Assembly (NCBI GenBank): GCA_029721435.1
Contig: CM056586.1
Coordinates: 71,467,607 to 71,531,606, forward strand
Direction: 5' to 3'
Length of the DNA: 64,000 nucleotides
Origin: Gymnothorax reevesii
Taxonomy: Eukaryota > Chordata > Actinopteri > Anguilliformes > Muraenidae
Shown: positions 11,610-24,924 of the stretch, piece by piece
Numbering within the stretch: position 1 is the stretch's first letter
How the letters are laid out: the number at the start of each line of letters is the position of its first letter
Notes under the pieces: generated by a model
What the model saw: the letters and a program-made list of their open reading frames with translations, nothing else
Database searches by the model: none
Told to the model about the DNA's origin: nothing
Made by a program: the position numbers and the translations under genes

Positions 11610-12782
11610 TACAGTACCAGTCTAAAGCTTGGACATACCCACATTTTTCTTACAATACATGTTAAATAAAGAAATAAGCACCCATTATTTTGAAAAAAAA
11701 AATCTAATTCTTCAAGGAGAATTCTGGTGTGAAATTGAATTGGGGTGTATTTAAACATGATAACCAGTACTAACTTTTGTCGAATACCCCACCTCCGTAC
11801 GCACGCAACTTTTCGAAATAAATGGATTTTTAGCCGAAGCTCCCAACAGGCTTACAATGGTTGTGAATCGGGCATCGCGTTGCCATGCAAAAAATTCGTT
11901 ATTTTTTTCATCATTACAAGGCTCAAAGTAGCTCCACACTTCATCGGTAGAATTCCGAGGGCCCTGACATTTAAAACGAGGCACTGAGAATTTTGAAAAT
12001 GCACCGGTAGTTTATTAAAAAATACTATTTATGCAAACAGAACCTCAATGTAGTTTCCAGTCGCCTCCATCTTGAAAGTCACGATAAGTCGATTGACGAG
12101 CACGAACGAATAGATTGCAATCTGTTCCCCTCTCCTTCCTATTCGTTCGTGCTCGTCAATCAACTTATCGTAACAGCGCGATGCCCGATTCACAACCATT
12201 CACAACCACAGCCTGTTGGGAGCTTTGGCTAAAAATCCATTTATTTTGATAAGTTGCATGCGTATGGAGGTGGGGTATTTGACAAAAGTTAGTACTCATT
12301 ATCATGTTTCAATACACCCCAAGTCAATTTCACACCTGAATTCTCCTTTAAATCTATCAAACTAGCCAGCACTTGTCATATCTGCTGAGCATACATGCTC
12401 TTTTTTTTTTTTAATATGGGTAGTCTTATGGCTATAACGAGTTTGCTGCTTGACTAAGTTCCCATAGATGTGCTGAATTTGCAATTGGATTTTCATCTAC
12501 CCTTTTGCCCAATAAGTCCCAAAACAGCTTGACTTCAATTCGTCGGTTGTTAAATGGAAGGAGCTTGTCTGTGTGTTTACTTTGCAAAATATGGCTTCTT
12601 TGAGAATTCCAAAACTTTTAACTCCATTCAAACAAGTAAATTATTCTCTTTTAATTTCTGACTGTTTACCTCTCACAGGATTCCATCTGAGATTATATCG
12701 GGAAGTTAAGCCATTTTAATTTCTCTGAAAACTCAGTGCTGTACATTAGCAAAGTGTGTCCAAACTTTGGACTGGATCCGTA
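11610..12782. mobile_element. Tc1-type non-autonomous element, split by a hairpin insertion
   Basis: The left end TACAGTACCAGTCTAAAGCT (then TTGGACATACC) is the terminal motif of a Tc1-type family common in fish. The inverted counterpart GTGTGTCCAAACTTTGGACT lies at 12755-12774, and TA borders both ends. Only about 530 bp belong to this element; the rest is the nested hairpin element. No transposase reading frame survives. Confidence 0.65.
11713..12349. mobile_element. Long hairpin MITE nested in a Tc1-type element
   Basis: The two halves are inverted copies. AAGGAGAATTCTGGTGTGAA at the left pairs with TTCACACCTGAATTCTCCTT at the right, and pairing continues for about 180 bp per arm. A second, inner hairpin (12082-12111 with 12141-12170) carries the motif CGAGCACGAACGAATA. 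The element is non-coding. The superfamily was not determined. Confidence 0.85.
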
Positions 12783-13009
12783 GGTCCATATCTTTCCACT
12801 GTATCTGGCTCATAAGGCTGACTGCCTCTAAAACTATTCTGGTTTTAATTTTGTCACACTTCTAAACTTGAAACCGGGAGAGGTGAACTGATTATCTCAT
12901 TATCTCCAATCTTGATTTTTCCTGAGGAGCACATACAGGAGATGAAACCTTTGGATCTTGAAAGATTAATTGCCATTAATCTTGCCAGAATCAGTGATAT
13001 CTTGTGGAG

Positions 13010-13619
13010 GTTAGCTTAGATTTAGATCTGATACGTCTTGAAATGTAGATGCTTCATTTTCAGTGTCTGAAGCATCATTAGTCTCTGCTGTGGTAGCATC
13101 GGCAGAACCGTTGTCACCGTCTCGAAGAGGCAGACCTAAATTGGTTCTTTATACATCTTGAAATGTAGATGGTTAATATTTGATATCTGAAGCTTTGTCT
13201 GCCTTTGGTTCAGCACACTCAGAAGTGTTGGTAGAATCTGTCTTCTTCGCACTGAAAAACTGAATTTTGAATTCAGGGTCCGACTTGGAAAAATACGCCA
13301 TGGATCTGTATGTTGATCTCCATGTTATGTGATGCTCCTGAGGGAATTGTAAGCGAAGACCACATTGAAAAGCCAATAATGACCAGTGAGTAACCTAAAG
13401 CAACAAAATTAAAATCAATGATTCATTCTAAATATTCCTTGATGTGATTTTTTTGTTTGCACTGGTTAACTTGCGCATGAACGCATTGTTGCTTCCATTT
13501 TGATTTGTTGCTATGTAAGTGCTGCGGTTACTGATTGTGTCCTCAAGTTTGTCATCATCTCCATACTCACAACAAATATACATCATATCAAATATGTCAT
13601 CTCTGTCTAATTTAGCCAT
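13010..13619 (-). pseudogene. Possible coding remnant, unknown family
   Basis: On the minus strand, 13619-13428 encodes a 63-residue frame beginning MAKLDRDDIF with an acidic stretch (EYGDDDKLED). After an in-frame stop, a good acceptor (TTTTAATTTTGTTGCTTTAG, near 13394) leads into a second frame, 13393-13173. Downstream in the same direction two similar peptides occur: KASDIKY-PSTFQDV and ASDTENEASTFQDV, so the coding-like sequence carries a repeat of about 27 residues. Stops and a frame change interrupt it. I do not recognise the family. Both a decayed transposon protein and a broken host gene are possible; chance is not excluded. Confidence 0.3.
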
Positions 13620-13950
13620 CTCTTCTGATGCTTGCTACGCAATTCCACGAAAAGCCAGATAACCACCAGTGGCATGTAAATGGGATTTCGAATTACCTCC
13701 AAATCATGTAAATACCTAAATCGGAGTAATTACTTATTTGTATTATTGACCATAATCACATCATTAGTGTCCATGTAAATACAGCCATTGCTTGACATGT
13801 GGCTCCAGATTAAAGGGCTTCATTCATGGAAGACGGACAGTCCTGTCACTTACCTGATCACTGCTCATTTTTTGCTTAAATTCAACATACAACATGATAA
13901 AGTGGAAAAAGATATATAGACTTGAACATATCATTTATTAAAATGAAATT

Positions 13951-13975
13951 GGGGGTGGGGGGGTGGGGGTGGGTG
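13951..13975 (+). other. G-quadruplex-prone tract
   Basis: Four G-runs of three or more bases within 25 bp (GGGGGTGGGGGGGTGGGGGT and following). It lies in otherwise unannotated sequence, so a function cannot be inferred. Confidence 0.6.
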
Positions 13976-16900
13976 AGACCTGGTCCTTGCCACCCCTCCC
14001 CTGGATCAGATTTTGCCCCCCCACTATTACAGAAAGGCACCATTGCTGGAACACCACACATGACGATAAACGCGGTTCACTTTTACAGGTCTGCAGGCAG
14101 ACTATCAAGCAGCGTGGAGTCACAAATCCAGACAGGAGGCAGTGAGGAATCTGACGCTGCATTTTTTTACATTGACAGATTTACTTGCTTTGTGGAACTG
14201 TGAACCTCAAATCTTGAAAAAAAAAAAAGCAATGATTGTTGTGCGCTAAGAGTAACCAAGAATTTGGAATTCAAAGGAGAAGACAAAAAGTTAAAGAAAG
14301 GAAGATTATATGGAGAGGGGGTTGATAATTATTATTATTAGAATTCTTGTGAGTTGAAAAATGCATTGCCAGCGCGCCATTATGCAGCAGTAATGCCTTT
14401 AACAATGAAAATACGAAGAAATTGAGTATAAATTCCTGCCTAGATTGTAAAACTCCGGGCCAAAAGCTTGCTGAAGTGAGATGTAACGCTTTCGTCACTG
14501 CAAAGGCTGATGCAGAGCATGTTGGCAGTAGTTATCGATAATTCGCTTTGTGCAGACAGCAGGGAGGTGGCCATCTTGGTGGGGCTCGCTGGCAATGCAA
14601 GGCAGGCAGCCGCTGGCCCAGAGCCACAGGTGGTCTGAACCAGGTGAGGGACTGAGCTGCAGTAGTGGTATTAAGTTTGTGGCGGGTGCGGGGGCAATGG
14701 ATTTGACATTCACAGGATGTTCAGCACTCGTTGGGGGGGAGGGTTCAGGACACATTGCTGCAATTTCTCTCTTTCTGCCTGCTGAATACATTCGATCTGA
14801 CAGGCATCCCTGGAGTCAATTGAGGAGCAGATGGCATGAACGCATTTCCCATTGGCATAAAAACACAGCAAAGCGAGCAGGCGTCCTGTGAATGCTGTCT
14901 CTGCCTTCTCTCTCTGTTCTCTCTCTTCCGTGTCCTTCTCTCCGTGCAATTTTTGCAGTACCTACAGGCATTTAGCTTAGTCTTTCAAACTCAAGAATGT
15001 GGAGCTTTCCATGTTTGTATTCCTCTTAGTGCGACTGTGTTTGAGCTAAATATAGTTCATGTATTTAACCCAAAAACTATTCTCAGGAGTAAAGAACCTG
15101 TGTCTCTCGCACAAAGGGAATATTATTTGGATTAGACTCTGCATATATCATATGTGATGGAAACACAATTACACACAGTAGCTTCAAAAAAGCTGGGATT
15201 GTGCGACACTTTCACCAGTACATAATTGAAGGCTTTATAATTCAAGATTTGAGCTTCACAGAGAGGGAGGAAATGTCTTAATGAAACAAGACACTTGTTG
15301 AATTTAGAATTCCATTGTATTTCAGTTGCTTTGCGTAATTGTAGTTCCGAGTAAGACCCACAGACACAAAAAATACAGCTATGAAATTATTTTTAAAAAT
15401 ACTGAGAATTAAAAATTGGCTGGGAGTTCAAACAATACATTTCTGGGATCATAAACTCCTTGACCACAAGTGTACTTCATCTGACAGTTATTTTCAAAAT
15501 TATCTACTTTTTTGAGCCAAATAAGATAGCTCTCCAAGCTGTCAGAGTCCTCAAAATTACACACTGTCAAATTAAAATGATCATATGATAACCACAAATC
15601 AACTTTTTACTTATGAAGTTTGATATGAATTAATTTTCTATTGGAATTTAACTTGAGTATATCAATATAGGCGCAAATGGACATCAATAGTCACCAGTAA
15701 CCTCTCCAAACCAAAAACATGCCTTTTTTCCATGACACAGTTTAGAATTTTGTCAATTTCTCTACAAAGCCACATCAGCCAGCACACAAAGGAAGTGCTC
15801 ATTTTACAGTCAGAACATTCACACAGCAACAGTAAGCTTGCTATTTACTTCCGATCATCCAAGCAAAAATGAGTGTAACTAGTTCAGGCAGGCAACTCGA
15901 GAAGAGCTACGTCAGCTGACAGCAGCCTGGTAAGCTACCAGCACGTCAGCACCAGCAGGCGAACAATTGGAGGATACACATCACGAGGTCATACAGCGGT
16001 CTATTTGAAAGACGTCAAGCTCACTTGCTTCCACTGCTGTTCGCAATGACGCTTCATGCTATGCAACATGCTGTTTGGTTTTTGCTTGCCACCTCCACCC
16101 CAGCCTCCACCTGTTTGGTTCTGCTCACATCGGGGGGATTTTGATTTCTGTTCCTGACTATGTTTGTATGTTTGCTGTGCCTAAGTAGATTATTCCTCCA
16201 GAGCAGAACTGCCGCCAAAATACAATGTAATGCTCATATCCATGAATAAATTGTTCTATTTCATTGAAACGTGAGTTGTCCTGACTGAACTGAAGCTCTA
16301 CCGATGAGGCGCAAGTATAACTCAGTAACAGTAATATCTGAAATATTTCTCATTGAAACAAAACAGATATTCCCCTATCAGGAAAAAGCAGGTAAAAATA
16401 TACCACTCTAGATAGAACAGAATCGGTGCAATGAATGTAGCAGGGGTATTTACTGAAGTCCTGGAGCTGTTCTCATTTTAAACGAATGAAAACCTCGACA
16501 TTCAATTTCATTGAATGCAATAGAAATTCTAAAACATCATCGCATTGAATAAAATGCCACCATATGCAGTATTTTTAGTAAAGGCTAGCGGTTACTTGTG
16601 CTAGCCAATGTGGCAAACAAGCTCTGTGATCACCATAGCTATGGTAAACCAAAAATAAAAAAACAGCTAACCAGCTAGCTAGCTGGTCACAAACACTCCA
16701 TAATACCCCACTGTTCTCATAATGAAGAAAAACTCTCCATCATTGAAGTCGTCCTCCAGAGAAACAGAACAACAGAGCTTTCCGGTACAGGAACCACCAG
16801 GACAGTTCAATTTGGAATAACTCCCATTATCCATGTCGGTATTACATTGCCATCATGTAAATGTGACCTAGGCACTTCTGGGTTGGTTTTGGAAGTTTTT

Positions 16901-17224
16901 TTATTTTCATTGTACATTCAGCTGCGCACAGTTGAGAGAATACAACCTAACCCGCTGTTATGCCAAGGGTTTGAATACTTTTCTGACGGTCCAACCAAAG
17001 TCTTTCAGTTACATTTATATTGTCTGGAATTGGATAAAAACGTGTCAATCAATAGATTAATACTGGGTTGTAGTTCATGTGGGCGTGAACTACAACTGTG
17101 TTTTACGCAGATAAGCCTGAGCAAGCATTTGAGTGCCTGGATTTCAGTGAGAGATTGTATGAGAATGTAAGGAACCACTGAATTCATCAAGGGATGAATG
17201 TACACATAAATCAGTGGTAGGGAA
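13976..17224. other. Unclassified DNA without a recognised gene
   Basis: Overlapping frames on both strands at 14495-14891 are chance-like. The rest is AT-rich with short frames and no splice-framed coding signal. GCTAGCTAGCT-type short palindromes occur near 16675. No repeat boundaries were recognised. Confidence 0.4.
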
Positions 17225-17233
17225 TCGTGCACT

Positions 17234-17735
17234 TTAATATCTGATGACTGTAATTGATTGTCGAATGGTATAGTAATAATACTATGTTGAATTTTTTTGC
17301 TTTAGAAAACTGAATTTTTCACTACTTAATTGAAATACCTTTGGACTACTATAGCTAAAGTGGTTGCAACAAAGGATGATGATTTTTTTGTTGCAAGGGA
17401 TCATTTTAATTAACTGCGGTATAGATACTATTGGCAAGTATATAAGGTAGTTTACACATCAGGCTTGGATGAGGACTTTAATGCATGGGATTCCTGGGAA
17501 CAGGGAAGTGTGGACTCCAGGAATAATAGCTGAGGCTTTGGCTGAAGCTAATGGAGATCCGAATAAAGACATAACTCATTAATATTCTAAATTGGTAGCA
17601 GGCTTTCTCATGAATATTCAGTAACCATTTTGGGTGTGCCACCTATTGATTGAGTAGTGTAACTGGGTGCATAAATAGAGCAGCTCCATGTCCGGGGGTA
17701 TCTACAACTGTGCAAAAATGTCAAATAAAAAAATC
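17234..17735 (+). repeat. Diverged interspersed repeat, copy 1 of 2
   Basis: About 500 bp are similar in order to 56033-56490. Shared stretches are a start near TTTAATATSYGATGACTGTA, a middle with TTGCAACAAA(G)GA..ATGATTTTTTT..GTTGCAAG, then AGATACTATKGGC, and an end near ATAGAGCAGCTCCAYGTCCG. The copies are strongly diverged. No coding frame or terminal repeat was seen, and the family is unidentified. Confidence 0.65.
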
Positions 17736-17970
17736 TGGGGTGCCTAAGAGTCCGGCACAGTACTTTAGCTAGATTACTGAATGCTATGTTTCATGACTTA
17801 TCTCAATTTTGATGAGTGTGCTGCAATGAAGGACCATATCCCCATATCTGGCAGATAGGGGTAGGATTGAGAACATGGTTGATAGGACAGTGATCTGTTC
17901 GTAGCTATTGTTTGTAGGAAACTTAGCTAACTGGCTAGCAACATCTTTGTTACTGACAGTTAGTAAAGGC

Positions 17971-18246
17971 CAGTGGTTCTCAAACTGGGGGGTGGGGTGT
18001 AGAGCCTCTGCAGGCGGGGACATAGATGTTGAACACCCCTGAAGTTGCATGAATATGTTTCATGTGGTGACATAAACAAAAGCGGTCTGATGCGAGAACG
18101 GCCATTTTGCTAACCTGAATCTTTTGTTTAATTCAAATGCCAGAATGCTAATCACTGACAAAAATGGAATTCACTTTTGTTTGGGTGGGAGGCCTGAACA
18201 TTTCTTGGACTATGCAGGGGGCGTGAAAAAAGTTTTAGAACCACTG
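17971..18246. mobile_element. hAT-like MITE with CAGTGGTTCTCAAAC end
   Basis: CAGTGGTTCTCAAACTG at the left is mirrored by GTTTTAGAACCACTG at the right. CAGTGGTTCT termini are a known hallmark of many hAT-derived repeats in vertebrates. The expected 8-bp target duplication is not recognisable, so the copy is old. Confidence 0.65.
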
Positions 18247-20493
18247 CATTAAATCTTGAGCTGTTGTATTGTCTTCAACATAATTCAAGACAAGAATAGT
18301 TTACAAATCACTGCTTTTAGCTTCAACTTAATTGAATGTATTTTCCATTTTTAATTGGCATATAAGGCCTGAGCATTAGTTGTTTTCAGTGCAATGGATA
18401 CGGCATTTGAATGCTTGGATCACAGATGTCCCTGACCTTCAGGAGAAGATATTTTCACCACTCATCAGTTATGTTCACAGATTTAAGTATCTGAAGAAAA
18501 CCATTTTAGCCGTAAATATGTCTCTGCCTCATAACGATTAAATATTTTACAGTTTACCAAAATTACTATTCCAAACTGAGAGGGTAGACTGAAATAAAAT
18601 CCAGTCAACAGACAACTTTAGAGTCTTACTTCGTCGCAACTGACATGTTTTTATCATTCTTAAAACCACGCGCTTATATGCCATGGATGTAGGGTGAAGC
18701 TGGCTGCGGAAAATATCACATTGGCTCCATAATTAAATTGCATTATTATCAATGTTAACTATATGCCTGCAAGTAATGACAACTTATATTGATGATTTAA
18801 TAAAACACGATACAATCATGATTATTTATAGGCTACTGATACCTTTAATTATGTAACACGATTCTGTCTGTTAGCACCTTTTGGCAAAGTAAGAAATAGG
18901 TTGTGCCTCAGGTCAGATGTCAATCTCTGAAGTCATCTTATGTTGCAGGAGGATATGAAATATTGCCGTGCACTAGCTCTGTTAAATGACACTCCCACCG
19001 GTACCGTCTTTTCATGCAAAATACGCCCATTAATGCTTCAGTCTTGAAGACTTTGGAACTTGGGCAATGACTCCATCCTCTATGTACCTTTAGCTAGGCG
19101 AGATGTAGATCAGCCAGTGTAGGAGGCAGAGGTGAAGCCATCCCCTGTTTGGAAGGAAGGGTCATCTGGTCAGCAGGGAAATGATGGGTTTGATGCTGAA
19201 GAGCGCTGGAGTTAGAAGCTGGTGGTAGTGGGGAGGTGGTGGGTGATGCGAAATCTCTGCAAACAAAAACACGATACAGGCATTTTTGTTGAAGACCGAT
19301 GGTTACGATTGGGTGAATGCAATTTCTTGGGCAGCCTCTTGATTTAACTTTTGTTTACGCGCTGATAACAGTGCCCGTCAACATTAATTTCTCTGCTTAG
19401 CTGAGTGTAACACTGGCAGAAAACTACTAGTAAGTCCTTGCAGCTGGAGGCAAATTGGGAAAGTGGTAGTGTTCTGTCTATGTGTGTATCCTGCATGCTG
19501 AAAAATTGGACTCCTAAAGTTTTGGTATTTCCCTTGTTGGATTGTTTAGATTTTATTTGCTATTTAGGATTTGCTCCGCAGTCAGCACAGCTCTTAGGAG
19601 GCTATATCATAAGTTCACAGCAAGATGGCAAATGCAAATGAGTACTTGAGATCAAGTCTAGACCTTCCATCTGCTCATTTGTAATTTAAAGCATGAGGGA
19701 ATAACATACATAGTCATGTGATTGCTGTGCAGCGAATGAAATGGGGGGGGGACATGCGCAGAAGGTGGTTTAATTCCGACACCATTCACCCGAATGGGTT
19801 GTAAATTCCATCATGTGAAAACTGCATCTTGATAGTGCATTCATCATCTTATTTCAACCTCATCTTGCTGTGGTAGGTAGCTAAAATCAGAACTACTGTG
19901 TCAAAGTCTAAATATTTATGGATCTGACTGCAATATTTGTATGTACCCAGCATTTTATTTACGGGTAATTCCTTTTGGCTGCTCTAGCACTAGTACATAT
20001 TGTCTGTTGTGTGTTTATAACTGGAGGCTGTTTTGAAATGTAGTGACAATGTTTGTCAGTGACATTCTGCCGTTCGCCGCTGAGGAGCAGGGAGTGGCAT
20101 GAGCCAGACATCTAGTTCCTAATTAAAGTTTGCTCTCTCTGTAATCACAGTTTTTAATCTCTGAATGGACTCTGAAGCTGCCACAGGGAGCTCGGCCGCA
20201 TTGGCTTGAGACCCCTGATTGATCAAACACACGACTGGTGGCACTTCTGCAATTTCCCCTGAGGTGATTCTTCAGAGGAGCTGTCAGCTCTGATAGGCAG
20301 TTGCGCTCGTACGCCCTCAGCCCTCCCCTTTCTTCTCCGATACTTCAAACCATAACGGTCAATATGTGGCACTTAAACTCCTGACTTGAGAAACAAAGGC
20401 AATTTCCCGTCACTGTGCCAGCTGCTGTATGACAGTGTGAATGCCGAGACGGGTGTAATGTTATTTCAGTTCAACTGGACAAAGCACTGCTTA
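18247..20493. other. Unique DNA, possibly with conserved non-coding elements
   Basis: No gene or clear repeat was recognised. A plus-strand frame at 19438-19641 has no recognisable content. The stretch near 20090-20300 (AATTAAAGTTTGCTCTC, CTGATTGATCAAACAC) has the look of a vertebrate conserved non-coding element, but conservation cannot be judged from one genome. Confidence 0.35.
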
Positions 20494-20806
20494 TTACCTC
20501 CACCAACGAAGTTGGGGCGGAGGTTATGTTTTCGCCCCTGTTTGTTTGTCTGTCTGTCTGTCTGTCTGTGAACAATATAACTCAAAAAGTAATGCACGAA
20601 TTTGTCTGAAATTTTGTGGGTGCATTGCTATTACATCAAAGAAGGACCCTATTGATTTTCACTGCATTCAGTGAAACAAAATGGCCGCCACGTCAGCCAT
20701 CTTGAAATCGTAAGACACGTGATGACTCAACTTTGCTCCCACTCAAGAAGATTTGGATTGTGCTGCCTTGGCAGAGGTTTGCACTCTATGAGTGCCTCTA
20801 GTTTTT
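20494..20806 (+). repeat. Widespread animal interspersed repeat with (TGTC)n
   Basis: It starts ACCTCCACCAACGAAGTTGG then GGCGGAGGTTATGTTTTCGC, carries a TGTC microsatellite (about 20543-20569), and ends near GGCAGAGGTTTGCACTCTAT and GAGTGCCTCTAG. I recognise this arrangement from repeats found in many animal genomes, but cannot give its family name. It is non-coding. Confidence 0.6.
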
Positions 20807-23800
20807 ATTTTGGTTTACTACAGAGGGAAAGGGGATAATGGGTATCATTAGCTGTCCCAGTCTTTTCTGAATTCTTTTGTACGGTTCAGTTTCCATTTCA
20901 AGCGCTTTCCTTAATTTAAGGATCCAAGTTCCATGATTTGGATCCATGGCATGTTTTGCATCAGCAATGACAGACCCAAAATATAAACCTCTCTCACATT
21001 CAGAGGTCACATGAAGGTGAAATTCGACAGCATTTGCCAGCATTTATTTTTTTCCTCTTTATTTAAGAAAGCAGCAGATTTTTATTTGAAGCACAGTATA
21101 GATTTTCCCTGGAGAGAAGGGACGTAATGCATTTAAACGTGTGTTGGAAGCAACATTACGGAGAAATTCTCCGCCCAAAATACAAAAATAATCATCCTTT
21201 TTCAGCTGGAAGACATTACCGCGGGTGCTTATTTGACGCTAATCCTGTGAGCGAAAAAGTCCAGGGAGTTCTCAGCATTCTTGATACAGTATAATGCTGC
21301 CAGCCAAACAAACACGATGCCAAATACAGAACTTTCCCCGTTGGGTGTTTACATTAATATACCATCTTCAACAGTCTTTCATTTGGCAGGCAGCATTACA
21401 ACAGCAGCACAGCAGCCTCAGTACAAATGAAACAAGAGAGTGACAATATCTTAATTGCAGCGCATTCCTCGATGTGATATTGCATGATTTATTAAGAAAT
21501 GCGCAGCCCTGTGCCAAAGGTGTTCCTGGGGTTAAAAATAGACTGAGGCTGCCAAGAGTCTCTCTCCAGATATATTCTCAACGATCTCAGAGCTCAGCAG
21601 CATGAATTAAAGAGGAGCGCTGGGTCCAAAGAGGGAAAATTATTTATGCATGACTCCTATCCAGGGCCAGTTTACATGGGTTACGATACGCTGAAATAAT
21701 AAAATAGCAAATGTGCTGATTGTCACCGTGAAACAACAATCCCAGATGCTCACAGGCCCTTTAATTTTAGAGCACCGACAAAGGTTTTAAATGTCCACTA
21801 GCGCACATTTTGGCGCATAACAATTCCAATCGGAAATGTATGATCATAAATGCATAATATATGACTTGAAATAAATATATAAATGATACTGACGATGACT
21901 TGGAAGACCTTGAGCACAAGTTGTTTGCCTGGGACCCGTGAGGGAATGTTTCCGCTGATGTTTGAGCTCTGAGGCCTGACAGCACTGAGAGACAGTTCTA
22001 ATGATTTTTGACTATCCAGTTGCAGAGTCTGATTCAGACCTAAAGTGGAGGGGGTCTGTGTGCGGATAAAAGCCTTTATTTCACCCCTATGCCTTGTTCA
22101 TGCAAAAGAAAAAGGGATTTAATAGCAGGGACGTGGCCCTACCCAGACAGTTTGATTTTAAGGACCTGAAAACTTGATCTCTTGATGCAAGTAAAACTGG
22201 GGATCACACCATCTCAGAGTTTTAACAAGCATTAATATTACCGTGTGCCTCACTTGTAAAGCTCTCTCCTCTCTAAATCATGGTTCGTTCTAGATTAATG
22301 GGGTTTGTGCAAAATGAGCTAATATTTGATCTGCATTTTAAATGGGCGATTATCATTTCACTTCCATGACTCAAGAGCCGTGCTGGAAAGACGAAAAAGC
22401 AATGAACCGCATTTTCTAATTCTTGTGACATACCGTATAACTTGGGGCTCATTACGAAGAGGTGGCCTCGGAGAATCCTTTCTCCAAAAATCATTTATGG
22501 CCTGTGAGCTAAGAGTCTGCATGCCGTTATAGAAGGGATAATGGCACGAAAGGGATGTGGGGTGATAGATTGACGCTGGACATTTGACCGCAGCTAACAA
22601 AAACATTTCCTGTGATTTATCCCGGCTATACAATAAAATCAATTGCACAGAGTGGTTCACTGCAACAGAAATGGCGCTTTATATCACTCAAACGATTTGT
22701 CTGGCTGTAAGATGCCCAGTCTGCACAGACCCTATTGTTTCTGTTAAAGAGGGATCAAATAAGAAAAGAGGGTTTTCCAATTGAAACTGTTTTATATCCA
22801 TTTTCTAGTAAAAACAATTTGGAGATCACAATTCAGTTGATCATAACGGCTTTGAAATGTTTGTCTTTCTTCTGCTATACAATATAATTCTGATACACAC
22901 TATAAGCACAGAGTGGCGTTATACCATTTTGAGATGAAATAAAAATTAACATTTAATGTGATTACACTTGGCCCTTGGCTGCATTGTCATATCAGAAACC
23001 ACATCATTAAACTCAATAGCGCACAGTCGAATTTTAAAACTAACCATTAGGAGGCTTTTCATCCAAAGCAAAGGACATTTTTGTCGATCTGTTTATCTCC
23101 CTTCCTTTCCTCGGGCACTTTTTCATATTTTCAGAAGAGGAAATGGTCTCTTGTGCTGATTTGAGCAGATGTGAGCATTGGAACTTAATCGTCACGCATA
23201 TATAGCAAACTAATATAGATTAAACAGCCTGGTAATAACACAAATATGCCTCTGCTCTCCATAGCCCCAGGGCCAGAAAACAGAAGGACGACTGAGTCGA
23301 ATTGCTTTCTATCTTGTTCATGTTCCTCAAAATACCACTCCAGGACCTGTCGTCTCATCTCTGTTTGGTCGTTGTCATTTCGAATCACATTCCAACAGAA
23401 TCCATCCAACTTCAACTGAAAGCAGGAGTCAATTTAATTGATTCAGAAGCTTCTCAAAGTGGAGGGGACCACTGAAATCTGCTGAGTGAAAATTGAAAAA
23501 CAGCAGAAAACTTAAAGCAATTTATCAAGTACAAAATCAATTGTACATACATGGGAAACTGCTGCAGATGTGTCAATATGCTGTCATGTGTCAATATGCT
23601 GTCATGTGCCAGTGCAGGTCATGGTGGAAAGTCCTGTTTTCTGCACACATATGGAATATGAGCAAAAATAAAAATCAGCTCCTATAATTTAACTCATCTA
23701 CCACACTGTTATAAACTGACTGAATTTTACATTCAAATTAATTGTCTCCTTGTTATTTTAACCATAAGTAGAGTCGTGCGCGCATTTAACTGTGGTTTAC

Positions 23801-24443
23801 AGTTAACATACACAAAACCTCTGTTATAAACTGATTGTAAAATCACAGTTAAAATAACTGGCAAAAAAGGTGCTGGGTTATAACAGTGCAGTATTTGAAT
23901 CAGCTGAGCCACTGTCAAGACTTCAGCAAACAAACATCTAAGGCCTTCAAAATAACAAGCTAAGTGCTTAGAAAGAAATAGTGAAACTGGATGGACTTAT
24001 TCAAGACTGCATACTGTAATACGACAAAAAAAATAAAATAATAATAAGGGCTTTTAGTGCACTGATGAAGCAAAAGACTACTTTGAAGAGCCTTAATTTA
24101 TTCTTATATGATTTAGAATTATTATGAACAAAGTATTGTCCTTTAATATCCAGACAAACATTTTAAACATTTTTGGACAGAAATATGGATGCCCCAAATT
24201 ATGCAGGATCGATCATTTTACTTGTATTTACACTAATGTGCAAATGTTTTTGGCGTCAAAGATTTTTTAAAATTTAAATATGGTCTCTGACGATTCTTGT
24301 TTTGGTTTTTTTTTTTTTTTGGTTTCTCATTAAGGTCTCTGTAGATAAAAAGCATACCAGAGACACCAAATATAAATTGAAAAAAAAAAAACAAAAAAGG
24401 TTTGTGTTTCACTAAAGACTGGCTGTGTATTATTTTTCTCGGC
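20807..24443. other. Unique DNA, few repeats, no recognised gene
   Basis: The longest frames (100 codons at 22358-22660 minus; 81 at 20798-21043 minus) have no recognisable domain. A short tandem duplication of about 19 bp (GTGTCAATATGCTGTCAT) occurs near 23572-23608. The density of recognisable transposons is low between 21 and 23.4 kb, which would fit a block of conserved regulatory sequence, but this is inference. Confidence 0.35.
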
Positions 24444-24645
24444 CAGGGATGTCAAACTGACCCGTAAACGGGCCAAGAGGCTGCAGGTTTTCACTCCAAC
24501 AATGCAGAAGCGCACCTGATACAACTAATCAGTTGAGCAGGCCTAGATCAGTTGATTAAATCAGTGCTTTCAGGTGAGCTTCTGCTTGGTAGGACTGAAG
24601 ACCTGCAGCCTCTTGGCCCGTTTACGGGTCAGTTTGACACCCCTG
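24444..24645. mobile_element. hAT-like hairpin MITE
   Basis: CAGGGATGTCAAACTGACCC, continuing GTAAACGGGCCAAGAGGCTG, pairs with the inverted right end for about 50 bp (CAGCCTCTTGGCCCGTTTAC). The 202-bp element has CAGGG ends. The CAGGGGTGTCAAACT terminus is familiar from hAT-derived repeats in vertebrates. The flanks resemble each other only loosely (TTCTCGGC and TCTAGGTT). Confidence 0.8.
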
Positions 24646-24924
24646 TCTAGGTTGATGAGGCGTAACGCCATAAGTGCTGAATGAAACATTTTCTGACTGA
24701 CAAAAACTGATATTTCCAGTGTTGTTACTCAATTTTGGTAATTTTTCAGCAATTCTGACTATCTGAGAGCAATCTACTGCGTATCAGCTTTCAAAAGAGA
24801 CCATGATCATGACTGTCGGCAAAAATGGTTCAAGAACAGTAAGCATTTTAGTTTGGGAAGAAATTTGCTCAAAAAAGGACTTCACTTTTAAGGGTTAACA
24901 CCAACTGCCGTAATTATGAACGCA

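Noticed and set aside
14495..14891. Overlapping 98- and 113-codon frames on opposite strands
   Set aside because: Mutually overlapping GC-richer frames with no domain; typical chance frames.
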